This document shows positions 17,437-26,155 of a DNA stretch of 64,000 bases, piece after piece. Source of the stretch: Phycisphaerales bacterium (lineage in GTDB: Bacteria; Planctomycetota; Phycisphaerae; Phycisphaerales; UBA1924); assembly GCA_905339235.1 (NCBI GenBank), contig CAJPFG010000010.1:186001-250000 (forward strand). The letters run 5' to 3'. Below the pieces are notes generated by a model. That model saw only the letters and a list, made by a program, of their open reading frames with translations. It was not told the origin of the DNA and made no database searches. Each line of letters starts with the position of its first letter. Positions within the stretch are counted from its first letter, which is position 1. The position numbers were made by a program, and so were the translations under genes.

Positions 17437-19746
17437 ATGTCATTCACCGATTTGCACGCCGCGCGGGAGTCGGCGCTGATCGTCGCCCCCGCGGTGGTGC
17501 TCGGGGTTGCGATCATCGTGCTGCTGATCCGGCGCGCGCACGAAAGGGACAACGCACGAAGTCGCGTTGCGCTGCGGCAGGCGCGCGAGCGAGGCAGCGA
17601 CAAGGCGCGGCTGCAACACCCATCCATCGACCTGTCGAAGTGCATCGGGTGCGGGTCGTGCGTGCGGGCCTGTCCGGAAGACGGCGTGCTCTCGCTGATG
17701 CACGGGCAGGCGGTGGTGGTGCATGGGGCGCGGTGCGTGGGGCACGGGTTGTGTGCGGCGGCGTGCCCGGCGGGCGCGATCGCGCTGACGCTGGGGGATG
17801 TGAGTCGGCGGCGGGACCTTCCGGCGATTACCGAGGCGTTGGAGGCGGCGACGGTTCCGGGGATCTTTCTCGCGGGGGAGATCAGCGGCTTCGCGCTGGT
17901 GCGGACGGCGATCGCGCAGGGCGCGGGCGTGGCGGACGCGGTGGCGAGCCGTTCGCGGGCGAGGTGCGCGGCGGGGGCCCTGCGGGGCGGGCCGGGCGGG
18001 ACGGCGGTTGTCAGCGAGGAACCCCTGGACCTGTTGATCGTCGGCGCGGGGCCGGGCGGGTTGTCCTGCGCGCTTCGCGCCAGGGAGCGGGGGCTCAACT
18101 TCGTCGCGATCGAGCAGGAGCCGCGGCTGGGGGGGACGGTCGCGGCGTATCCGCGGCGGAAGATGGTGATGACCCAGCCGGTGGATCTTCCGCTGCACGG
18201 CCGGCTTCCCAAACTCACGTACCAGAAGGAGGAACTGGTGGAGTTGTGGGAGCGGCTGGCGCGGGAGTCGGAGCTTCCCATCCGCACGGGCGTGCGGCTG
18301 ATCGAGGTGACGAGGGCGCCCGAGGGCGGGTTTGTGGCGAAGACCTCGCAGGGCGAGATCCGGGCGAGTCATGTGTGCCTGGCGCTGGGGCGGCGCGGCT
18401 CGCCGCGGAAACTGGGCGTGCCGGGCGAGGACCTGCCGAAGGTGGCGCACAGCCTGATCGATGCGGAGTCGTACAAGGGGCGGCGGGTCCTGGTGGTGGG
18501 CGGGGGCGACAGCGCGGTGGAGGCGGCGCTGGGGCTGGCGGAGCAGCCGGGGAACGAGGTCACGATCTCGTACCGCAAGAAGGAGTTCGTGCGGCTGAAG
18601 TCGCGGAACGAAGCGCGGGTGCGGAGGGCGATCGATACCGGGCGGCTGACGGCGCTGTTCGAGAGCGAGGTGCTGGAGATCACGCCCTCGCGGGCGGTGC
18701 TGAGGCTGCCCGACGGCGTGCCGCACGAGTTGCCCAACGACGAGGTGTTCGTCTTCATCGGCGGCGACCCGCCCTTTGCGATCCTGGAGAAGGCGGGGGT
18801 TTCGTTCGATCCCAAGGATCGGCCGGCGCCGGCCGAGGTCGAGCGCGGCTCGGGCCTGCTCACGGCGCTCTCGCTGGCGCTGGTGTGCGCGATCGTCGTG
18901 TCGGTGTGGTCGATGTGGTTCGGCGCGTACTACGGCGTGGACCCGGTCCTGCGCGGCACGATGCCGATGCACGATCTTCTGCGCCCGGGCGGGCCGGTGG
19001 GGCTGGCGCTGGGGCTGACGGGGTGCGTGCTGTTCCTGTGGAACCTGACGTACCTGCTGCGGCGCTCGACGCGGCTGGGCTCGTGGATGCCCGGATCGCT
19101 CCGGACGTGGATGGGCTCGCACGTCTTCACCGGGCTTTTCGGCGTGCTGTGCATCCTGGTGCACGCGGGCTTCACGCTGCGGCCGACGGTGGGCGGGCAC
19201 GCGTTCCTGGCCCTGTCGGTGGTGGTGCTCACCGGCTGCATCGGGAGGTACCTCTACGCCTTCGTGCCCCGCGCGGCGAACGGAACAGAGACGACGCTCG
19301 ACGACCTGCAGCACCAACTCGCGGCGTTGTCGGGCGAGTGGGACCGCAACGGGCGCGGGTTCGGGACGCGCGTCCGCGAGCAGATCGACGCGCTGGTCGC
19401 CCCGGACCGGTGGCGGTCGTCGTTCTTCGCGCGGGTGCGGACGCTGGCGGTGGGGCAGTGGCGGCTGCGCCGCGCGATCTCACATCTGCGGAAAGAAGGG
19501 GTGGCCGAGGGCATCCCCGCGAGCGAGATCAAGGGCGTGCTGGCGATGGCGCGGCGGGCGCACCGCCTGACGCTGCTGGTGACGCACTACGAGGATGTCC
19601 GCGCCGTCCTCTCTTCGTGGCGCTACTTCCACCGCTGGCTGGGGCTGCTGATGGTGCTGCTGACCTCGGTGCACATCGCCATCGCGGCGAAGTACGCGAC
19701 GCTCACGCTCTGGCCCGTCGCCGAGCCTGTGAAGGGGGCGCCATGA
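17437..19746 (+). CDS. Membrane ferredoxin/FAD-NAD(P) oxidoreductase fused to a cytochrome-b-like domain
   Basis: 769-residue fusion. In order it has an N-terminal TM helix (about 13-32); a dicluster ferredoxin-like domain (CIGCGSCVRACP, then CVGHGLCAAACP, where His stands for the second Cys); and a thioredoxin-reductase-like flavoprotein with FAD Rossmann LLIVGAGPGGLSCA and NAD(P) site VLVVGGGDSAVEAALGLA. A second membrane domain follows, with about five helices. Two His pairs spaced 14 residues (His562/576 and His732/746) lie within predicted helices and could ligate two b hemes. It overlaps the 23-heme cytochrome gene by ATGA. A plausible role is exchanging electrons between NAD(P)H or ferredoxin and the periplasmic cytochrome. 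The lack of CxxC in the flavoprotein part argues against disulfide reduction. The start has no clear ribosome site. Confidence 0.82.
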   Translation: MSFTDLHAARESALIVAPAVVLGVAIIVLLIRRAHERDNARSRVALRQARERGSDKARLQHPSIDLSKCIGCGSCVRACPEDGVLSLMHGQAVVVHGARCVGHGLCAAACPAGAIALTLGDVSRRRDLPAITEALEAATVPGIFLAGEISGFALVRTAIAQGAGVADAVASRSRARCAAGALRGGPGGTAVVSEEPLDLLIVGAGPGGLSCALRARERGLNFVAIEQEPRLGGTVAAYPRRKMVMTQPVDLPLHGRLPKLTYQKEELVELWERLARESELPIRTGVRLIEVTRAPEGGFVAKTSQGEIRASHVCLALGRRGSPRKLGVPGEDLPKVAHSLIDAESYKGRRVLVVGGGDSAVEAALGLAEQPGNEVTISYRKKEFVRLKSRNEARVRRAIDTGRLTALFESEVLEITPSRAVLRLPDGVPHELPNDEVFVFIGGDPPFAILEKAGVSFDPKDRPAPAEVERGSGLLTALSLALVCAIVVSVWSMWFGAYYGVDPVLRGTMPMHDLLRPGGPVGLALGLTGCVLFLWNLTYLLRRSTRLGSWMPGSLRTWMGSHVFTGLFGVLCILVHAGFTLRPTVGGHAFLALSVVVLTGCIGRYLYAFVPRAANGTETTLDDLQHQLAALSGEWDRNGRGFGTRVREQIDALVAPDRWRSSFFARVRTLAVGQWRLRRAISHLRKEGVAEGIPASEIKGVLAMARRAHRLTLLVTHYEDVRAVLSSWRYFHRWLGLLMVLLTSVHIAIAAKYATLTLWPVAEPVKGAP

Positions 19747-21773
19747 AGGTTGTGCCGGTAGTGCTCGGCGTGGTGTCGCTGCTGGTGGTGGCGGCGGTGG
19801 TGGCGTGGGAGTGGAAGCACCGCACCTCGCCGGGAGGGCTGCACGCCTCGCACGCGGCGCTGCCGAAACTCCAGGGGCCGCGGGGGTGCGTGAACTGTCA
19901 CGGCGCGAACGGTCAGGCGATGGACAGCGCGTGCCTGGCGTGTCATGCGCCGATCGAGGCCCAACTGGCCGCGCGATCCGGGCTGCACGGCTCCTTGCCG
20001 CCGGCCGAGGCCCGCGCGTGCGCGGCGTGCCACACCGAGCACACCGAGGGGCGGATCACGCTCGTGACGGACCGGAGTTTCGCGGACGCCGGCATCACGA
20101 GCGTGTCGTCGTACGACCACCGCCACGTCCCGGCGTTCTTCCTGACGGGCAAGCACGCCCAGGCCGCGTGCGAGCGTTGTCATCCCAAGGCCCGCGCCGC
20201 GGCCCTTGCGGAAGGCGAGCGGCGGTACCTGGGGGCCAGCCAGTTGTGCACCGCGTGCCACGAGGATTCGCACAAGGGGACGTTCGGCGCGGATTGCGTG
20301 GGCTGTCATGGGCAGGCGCACGCGTTCAAGGATGCCGACGGCTTCAAGCACGCCGACGAGTTTCGCCTCGAGAACGCGCACGCCAACCTGACGTGCGAGA
20401 AGTGCCACGCGGCCGAGGGGCCGACCTCCGTGGTGGCGCTCCGAGGCTCCAGGTGGGAGACACGCGCCTGCGTGGCCTGCCACGAGGATTCGCACAAGGG
20501 CGAGTTCGGGGGCGATTGTCTCTCCTGCCACGGGACATCGCTTCCCTTCGACCGCGCGCCGGGGTTCTCGCATACCGCGGAGTTTCCGCTCGCGGGCTCG
20601 CACGGCGGGCTGGCGTGCAAGCAGTGCCACGAGCAGTCCGGGTCGCGGTCGGTCGCGGCGTTAAAGCAGTCGGCCCAGCCGACGCGCACGTGCGGCGAGT
20701 GTCACCCTTCGCCGCACCGGGCGGAGTTGGTGCAGGGAGTGGCGACGCGGTCGCGTCAGGCGGAGGGGGCCGCGTGCGTGCAGTGCCATCGAGCGGAGGA
20801 TGCGGTGTTTACGCATCCGGTCGCCCGGATGACGGCCGCGCAGCACGCGCTGACGGGCTTCCCGCTGACGCCTCCGCACGACAAAGCCGCGTGCGAAGAG
20901 TGTCACCAGGGCATCGGCGCGCGGGCGCCGCTGGCGAAGGGCCCGGAACCAGCCCGCGCATTCCGGGCGCTCTATCCCGGACGGCCGCCCGAGGCCTGCG
21001 CCCAGTGCCACAAGGACCCGCACGCGGGTCAGTTCGACGCCGGCCAGACCAAGGGCCGGTGCACGGCGTGTCACGCGGGGACGCACTTTCTGCCCAGCGA
21101 CTTTGATCTGGGCCACCACGACCGGTGCCGCTTCCCGCTCACGGGCTCGCACGAGGCCGTGGCGTGCGGGCTGTGCCACAAGAAGGAAGGCGAGGTCACC
21201 CGGTTCGTTCCGACTTCCACGGCGTGCGTCAACTGCCACAAGGATGTGCACGCAGGGCGGTTCGACGGGCCCACCTCGCCCGCCAAGGTCGATGGGCGCG
21301 AGGGGTGCGCCCGCTGCCACAACACCGCGAGTTTCCGGGAGATCACCTGGACCTCGCGCGAGCACGACGCGTGGACGGGCTACCCGCTCAAGGGAGAGCA
21401 CGCGAAGGCGACGTGCGCGGAATGCCATCCGCGCCGGGCGCGTCCGGATGCGCAGGGGCGCACGCTGGGCGCGGCCGCGAAGGCCTGCGCCGCGTGCCAC
21501 ACCGACGTCCACGCGGGCCAGTTCGTGCGTGAGGGCGTCAACGACTGCGCGCGGTGTCACGTCGAGGAGGGCCGGTTCACGCCCTCGACGTTCGACCACG
21601 AGCGCGACTCGCAGTTCAAGTTGGATGAGAACCACGCCCGCCTCGGGTGCGCGGCGTGTCACAAGCCGGTCGAGAGACCTGGGGGCCAGCCGGTCATCCG
21701 GTACCGGCCGCTGGGGGTGCGATGTCAGGACTGCCACGGCACGCACATCCCCGCGGGAAAGGAGCGGCCTTGA
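19743..21773 (+). CDS. Membrane-anchored 23-heme c-type cytochrome
   Basis: 676-residue cytochrome. An uncleaved N-terminal helix (about residues 3-22) anchors it so that the rest lies outside the cytoplasm. I count 23 CxxCH heme-binding motifs from CVNCH near residue 49 to CQDCH near the C-terminus, many followed by distal His (CHEDSHKG, CHKDPHAGQF, CHTDVHAGQF). Internal modules recur, such as C-T/V-ACHEDSHKGxFGxDC-xxCHG. Its ATG overlaps the oxidoreductase stop as ATGA. Its TGA overlaps the TTG of the beta-barrel gene, so all three are translationally coupled. It is likely the periplasm-spanning wire that passes electrons between the inner-membrane oxidoreductase and an outer-membrane conduit. 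The exact heme packing is unknown. Confidence 0.9.
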   Translation: MKVVPVVLGVVSLLVVAAVVAWEWKHRTSPGGLHASHAALPKLQGPRGCVNCHGANGQAMDSACLACHAPIEAQLAARSGLHGSLPPAEARACAACHTEHTEGRITLVTDRSFADAGITSVSSYDHRHVPAFFLTGKHAQAACERCHPKARAAALAEGERRYLGASQLCTACHEDSHKGTFGADCVGCHGQAHAFKDADGFKHADEFRLENAHANLTCEKCHAAEGPTSVVALRGSRWETRACVACHEDSHKGEFGGDCLSCHGTSLPFDRAPGFSHTAEFPLAGSHGGLACKQCHEQSGSRSVAALKQSAQPTRTCGECHPSPHRAELVQGVATRSRQAEGAACVQCHRAEDAVFTHPVARMTAAQHALTGFPLTPPHDKAACEECHQGIGARAPLAKGPEPARAFRALYPGRPPEACAQCHKDPHAGQFDAGQTKGRCTACHAGTHFLPSDFDLGHHDRCRFPLTGSHEAVACGLCHKKEGEVTRFVPTSTACVNCHKDVHAGRFDGPTSPAKVDGREGCARCHNTASFREITWTSREHDAWTGYPLKGEHAKATCAECHPRRARPDAQGRTLGAAAKACAACHTDVHAGQFVREGVNDCARCHVEEGRFTPSTFDHERDSQFKLDENHARLGCAACHKPVERPGGQPVIRYRPLGVRCQDCHGTHIPAGKERP

Positions 21774-23407
21774 GGAGAAGGACGATCGTTTGGGTAGCCG
21801 CGTTGCTCTGCACGGGCGGGGCCGCGCTGGCCGGGCCGGTGAACGTCACCGTCACGTCCGTCTCGGGCCGGAGCGTGTACCTCGACCGCGGGCGGGGCGC
21901 AGGGATCGAGGTGGGCATGCGAGTGCGGCTGGTGGCGCCCGGCGGCGAGCAGTTTGACGGGGTGGTGCAGGATGTTTCCAGCGGGAGTGCGCGCGTGGAA
22001 CTTCCGCCGGGGGTGCCGATGCCGCCCATCGGGAGCGCCGGCGTGATCGACGTTCCCGATGCGCCCGAGCCCCCGCCCGAGCCCGGGCCCGAAAAGCCTC
22101 CGCCCGAGCACCCGCCGTGGACGCGCCCGCCCGAGGAGCGCACGCCTGACATGCCTCTGCTCGCGCCGGCGTACGCGCGCCCGGCGAAGGAACGCCCGCC
22201 GTCGTTCCACGGCCGGATCTTCACGCACTTTGAGTACACCAAGGACCAGGGCGGTGATCGGGACAGCCAGTACATCATGGCTCGCCTCGGGACGTCGATG
22301 ACGTTCACGAACCCGTTCGGGCAGGGCGGGCGGATGCAGTTCGCCGGGGAGTACGACCGGCGCGGCGCCAGCCTCATCGACGAGGGGGATCTCACCGACG
22401 ATGAGTTCATCATCGACCGGTTCTCGTACGCCATCGGGGGCGAGCAGTACTCGGCGTATCGCGCCGAGTTCGGCCGCTTCTTTTCGTACTTCCTGCCGGA
22501 TGTGGGGCTGGTCGATGGCGTGGAGGGCGCGTTGCAGTTGGAGAGCGGCCTGCGGCTGGGCGGGGGCGCCGGCGCGTATCCCCGGGCCTTCGGCGACCGG
22601 CAATGGGGGGACGACTACGGGTTCCATGTCTTCGCCGACTACCAGCCCCTCAAGAATCGCAAACTCACCGGCACGGTGGGCTACCAGAAGACCTGGCACG
22701 ACGGCTCGCCCGACCGCGATGTGCTCATGGCCCGGGTCAACTGGCGGCCGACCGACTCGTGGTGGTTCTTCGGTTCGGCGCGCGCGGATATTTACGACAA
22801 CTCCGAGCCGGTCAAGTCGGGGATCCAACTCACCGACGCGTGGCTGCAGGCGAGATATTCGCCGGACCACACCAAGGGCGTGGCGCTCAGTTATTCGCAC
22901 TACACCTGGGCCGACCTCAAGCGCGATGAGTTTGAGTACATCCCCATCGAGTTAATCCGCGACGGGCGTGTGGACCGGGTGGACTTGTCCGGCTGGCACT
23001 ACATATTCAAGGACATCCGGCTCTCCGGGCGCGTCAACTATTACACCGATCAGCGCAACGACGGCCTGGGCGCGGAAGCGGGCGCGGACTGGAACAACGC
23101 GTTCAAGTTGCCCATGAGCCTGCACGCGGACATCTTCCACACGGAGGGCTCGTACGCGAGCGGCGACGGGTTCCGGCTGGAGGCCCGCCCGGGCGGCGGC
23201 AGCCTCCAGGGGCTCCTGGGTTACGAGTTCTTCCGCTACCAGAACTCCGGGTCGATCGGGGAGTCCGATGATTTCGTCCGGCACACCCTTCGGGCCGGGA
23301 TCAGTTGGCAGTTGCGGAAGTGGTATTTCAATCTCACGGCGGACCGGTACTTCGGCGATTTCGAGGATGCGTACAGCCTTGGTCTGTACGCGGAGTTCCG
23401 CTTCTAA
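21770..23407 (+). CDS. Predicted outer-membrane beta-barrel of the cytochrome conduit
   Basis: 545-residue exported protein with a signal peptide (MRRRTIVWVAALLCTGGAAL, cut near AGPVNV). Residues about 20-75 form a small beta domain, then comes a Pro/Glu-rich linker (about 80-125). From about 140 to the end, alternating polar/hydrophobic strands with many aromatic residues (GRIFTHFEYTK, RVNYYTDQRND, WYFNLTADRYF) run to a terminal Phe, the outer-membrane barrel signature. Start TTG 21770 is chosen because AAAGGAG lies 5 nt upstream and TTGA overlaps the preceding stop; the open frame extends further 5' inside the cytochrome gene. Between two multiheme cytochrome genes, it resembles the MtrB-type sheath of porin-cytochrome complexes in placement, though I cannot show homology. 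Confidence 0.8.
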   Translation: MRRRTIVWVAALLCTGGAALAGPVNVTVTSVSGRSVYLDRGRGAGIEVGMRVRLVAPGGEQFDGVVQDVSSGSARVELPPGVPMPPIGSAGVIDVPDAPEPPPEPGPEKPPPEHPPWTRPPEERTPDMPLLAPAYARPAKERPPSFHGRIFTHFEYTKDQGGDRDSQYIMARLGTSMTFTNPFGQGGRMQFAGEYDRRGASLIDEGDLTDDEFIIDRFSYAIGGEQYSAYRAEFGRFFSYFLPDVGLVDGVEGALQLESGLRLGGGAGAYPRAFGDRQWGDDYGFHVFADYQPLKNRKLTGTVGYQKTWHDGSPDRDVLMARVNWRPTDSWWFFGSARADIYDNSEPVKSGIQLTDAWLQARYSPDHTKGVALSYSHYTWADLKRDEFEYIPIELIRDGRVDRVDLSGWHYIFKDIRLSGRVNYYTDQRNDGLGAEAGADWNNAFKLPMSLHADIFHTEGSYASGDGFRLEARPGGGSLQGLLGYEFFRYQNSGSIGESDDFVRHTLRAGISWQLRKWYFNLTADRYFGDFEDAYSLGLYAEFRF

Positions 23408-23416
23408 GGGCACGCC

Positions 23417-26011
23417 ATGGACATCGGACCTTCATTCGGGATGGGACACCAGACGCGGAAGTACGCGCTGCTCGCGCTCGTGCTGGTCACGAGCCTGGTC
23501 GCGTGCACCACGCTCTTCTCGCGCCCGCGACAGGGGTGGGATTCCAGTTTCGGCCCCGTCGTCCCGCACGACAAGTTCCCCGCGGATTGCTCGCTCTGCC
23601 ACACCGGCAAGGACTGGCACACGATCAAGTCGGACTTCACGTTCGATCATGCCGCCGAGACGGGCGTGGCCCTCAACGGCGCGCACGAGAAGGCCAAGTG
23701 CCTGATGTGCCACAACGACCGCGGGGCCGCGGGGGTCTTCGCGGCGCAGGGGTGCGCGGGGTGTCACGAGGACATCCACCGCGGCAAGTCCGGCCGGATG
23801 TGCGCCGATTGCCACACCGAGGACGCCTGGCAGCCGCGCGACATGATCGCGCGCCACAATCGCACGCGCTTCCCGCTCGTGGGCGCGCACGCCTCGGCCG
23901 GGTGCTTCCGGTGCCACCCCGGCGCGCCCGTCGGCAACTTCGAGGGCGCGGACTCCGCGTGCGCGAACTGCCACCAGAACGACCTCGCCCGCGCCACGTT
24001 CCCCGATCACGCCGCGCAGGGTTGGACCAGCGACTGCCAGCGATGCCACCTGCCCGTCGGCTGGCAGCCTGCTCAGTTCCAGCACCCTGCCTCGTTCCCG
24101 CTCACCGCCGGGCACGCCGGGCAATCGTGCTCGGACTGCCACTCGGGCGGGGTCTTCACCGGCCTCTCCGCCGACTGCGCGTCGTGCCATACCGACACGT
24201 TCCAGCAGACCACCAGCCCCAACCACGCCGCGGCGGGGTTCAGCACCGCCTGCGCCACCTGCCACACCACCTCCACCTGGCGGAACGCGACGTTCACTCA
24301 CACGAGCGCGTTCCCGCTGAACGGGGCGCACGCGGGCCGATCCTGCGCCGCCTGCCACGTCGGCGATGTTTTCTCCGGCCTCTCCGGCGAGTGCCAGGCC
24401 TGCCACCTCGACGACTTCCAGCACACCACCAACCCCAACCACGCATCGATGGGATTCGACACCAACTGCACCACCTGCCATAACACCAGCACGTGGCAGG
24501 GCGCCACCTTTAGCCACCCGGGGTCATTCCCGCTCACCGCGGGACATGCGGGACGGGCGTGCACCTCGTGCCACACCGGCGGGGTCTACACCGGACTGTC
24601 CACCACGTGCGTGAGTTGCCACCTCGATGACTTTCAGGGAACCACCGACCCGAACCATGTGGCGGGCGGCTTCAGCCAGAACTGCACGGTCTGTCACACG
24701 ACGACGACGTGGCAGGGCGGGAACCTGGCGCACCCATCGTCGTTTCCGTTGACGGCGGGGCACTCCGGGCGCGCCTGCTCCGCGTGTCACACCGGCGGGG
24801 TGTTCACCGGGCTCACCACCGCGTGCGCATCGTGCCATACCGACACGTTCCAGCAGACCACCAGCCCGAACCACGCCGCGGCCGGCATGGGCACTACGTG
24901 CAACACCTGCCACAACACCACGCGCTGGCAGGCCGCGACGTACGCGCACACCACGGCGTTCCCGCTGACGGCGGGGCACGCCGGGCGCTCCTGCAACGCG
25001 TGCCATTCGAGCGGCGTCTACGCGGGGCTTTCCAGCACGTGCGCGAGTTGCCACCTCGACGACTTCCAGCGAACGACCGATCCCAACCACGTCACGGGCG
25101 GCTTCAGCACCAACTGCACGGCCTGTCATACGACGGTGACCTGGCAGGGCGCGAACACCACGCACCCGGCGACGTTCCCGCTGACGGCCGGGCATTCCGG
25201 GCGCGCGTGCTCGGCGTGCCACACCGGCGGGGTCTACACGGGGCTCTCCACCACATGCGCGAGTTGCCACACCGACGAGTATCAGCAGACGACCGACCCC
25301 AACCACGTGAACGCCCATTTCAGCACCAACTGCACGACCTGCCACAACACGGCGACGTGGCAGGGGGCGTCGTTCACTCATCCGGGAGCGTTCCCGTTGA
25401 CGGCGGGGCATTCGGGGCGAGCGTGCGCCGCCTGCCACCCGGGCGGGGTGTACACGGGAACCCCGACGGCGTGCGCGAGTTGCCACCTTGACGACTACCA
25501 GCGCACGGCCAACCCGAACCACGCCGCCGCGGGAATGAGCACTACTTGCACGACCTGCCACAACACCACCACCTGGCAAGGGGGGTCTTTTGCGCACCCG
25601 GCGGGTTTCCCGCTGACCGCCGGTCACGCGGGGCGGACGTGCATTCAGTGTCACGTGGGAGAGGTGTACGCGGGGACGTCGAACGCGTGCGCGTCGTGCC
25701 ATTTGGACGACTACAACCGGACGACCAATCCGAACCACGGTTCGGCGGGGTTTAGCACCACGTGCACGGCCTGCCACAACACGACGCGCTGGCAGGGCGC
25801 GGTGTTCAATCACCGATTCCCGATCACCAGCGGGCCGCACCGGGTGTCGTGCAACAACTGCCACCTGGATCAGTCGAACCAGACGGTGTTCAGTTGCACC
25901 CACTGCCACGAACACCGGCAGAGTTCGATGGATAACCAACACAACGAAGTGCCGGGGTACGTTTGGTCGAGCCCGGCGTGCTACCAGTGCCACCCGAACG
26001 GCAGGCACTAG
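23417..26011 (+). CDS. 34-heme lipoprotein cytochrome with eight three-heme tandem repeats
   Basis: 864-residue protein with lipobox VTSLVAC|TT, so probably lipid-anchored and exported, plausibly to the cell surface. I count 34 CxxCH motifs. The first seven lie in a non-repetitive N-terminal part. Then come eight consecutive repeats of 72 residues, each with three hemes (type FPLTAGHAGR-C-xxCH, then CASCHLDDFQ, then TTCHNTTTWQGA). Three more hemes are at the C-terminus (CNNCH, CTHCH, CYQCH). Each repeat also has conserved extra His (AGH, PNH) suited to bis-His ligation. It begins 9 bp after the barrel gene and ends the island. It is likely the outer electron carrier or a filament-like wire. 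No S-layer or PEP-CTERM signal is seen. Confidence 0.9.
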   Translation: MDIGPSFGMGHQTRKYALLALVLVTSLVACTTLFSRPRQGWDSSFGPVVPHDKFPADCSLCHTGKDWHTIKSDFTFDHAAETGVALNGAHEKAKCLMCHNDRGAAGVFAAQGCAGCHEDIHRGKSGRMCADCHTEDAWQPRDMIARHNRTRFPLVGAHASAGCFRCHPGAPVGNFEGADSACANCHQNDLARATFPDHAAQGWTSDCQRCHLPVGWQPAQFQHPASFPLTAGHAGQSCSDCHSGGVFTGLSADCASCHTDTFQQTTSPNHAAAGFSTACATCHTTSTWRNATFTHTSAFPLNGAHAGRSCAACHVGDVFSGLSGECQACHLDDFQHTTNPNHASMGFDTNCTTCHNTSTWQGATFSHPGSFPLTAGHAGRACTSCHTGGVYTGLSTTCVSCHLDDFQGTTDPNHVAGGFSQNCTVCHTTTTWQGGNLAHPSSFPLTAGHSGRACSACHTGGVFTGLTTACASCHTDTFQQTTSPNHAAAGMGTTCNTCHNTTRWQAATYAHTTAFPLTAGHAGRSCNACHSSGVYAGLSSTCASCHLDDFQRTTDPNHVTGGFSTNCTACHTTVTWQGANTTHPATFPLTAGHSGRACSACHTGGVYTGLSTTCASCHTDEYQQTTDPNHVNAHFSTNCTTCHNTATWQGASFTHPGAFPLTAGHSGRACAACHPGGVYTGTPTACASCHLDDYQRTANPNHAAAGMSTTCTTCHNTTTWQGGSFAHPAGFPLTAGHAGRTCIQCHVGEVYAGTSNACASCHLDDYNRTTNPNHGSAGFSTTCTACHNTTRWQGAVFNHRFPITSGPHRVSCNNCHLDQSNQTVFSCTHCHEHRQSSMDNQHNEVPGYVWSSPACYQCHPNGRH
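24095..25816 (+). repeat. Eight tandem 216-bp coding repeats (three-heme units)
   Basis: Within the 34-heme cytochrome gene, a 216-bp unit recurs with TTCCCG starts at 24095, 24311, 24527, 24743, 24959, 25175, 25391 and 25607. The eighth copy is 210 bp. Copies 1 and 4 share a nearly identical 40-50 bp block around the second heme, which suggests recent duplication or gene conversion. Confidence 0.92.
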
Positions 26012-26067
26012 GCCGCGAAAAAGGTCGGCCCTCGGAATCGCCTTGAATCTGGGCGAATCTTGTGCTA

Positions 26068-26096
26068 TTGACTTGCTGTCCGGTGGGTGGTATGCT
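26068..26096 (+). promoter_or_regulatory. Sigma-70-type promoter upstream of lexA
   Basis: TTGACT (26068-26073), a 17-bp spacer and TATGCT (26091-26096) form a near-consensus housekeeping promoter, the best in the window. Transcription would begin near 26103, about 540 nt before lexA. No LexA-type operator palindrome was recognised around it. Confidence 0.65.
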
Positions 26097-26155
26097 ATCG
26101 TCGTCCGAACAGATAGAGAGAAAACTGATCGGGTCAAAGTCGGAGGAACGATACT

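Noticed and set aside
17640..19742. Extension of the 23-heme cytochrome frame 5' into the oxidoreductase gene
   Set aside because: The upstream part is out of frame with a well-supported gene and is Gly/Ala/Arg low-complexity. ATG 19743 with the ATGA overlap and following TM helix is the proper start.
24095..25816. Regularly spaced repeats that could suggest a CRISPR array
   Set aside because: The units are 216 bp, contiguous, in one coding frame and encode heme motifs, without spacers.
24524..26137. Long minus-strand frame opposite the repeat cytochrome
   Set aside because: It is only the mirror of the CxxCH repeats and contains repetitive Arg/Val/Ala sequence with no start signal.
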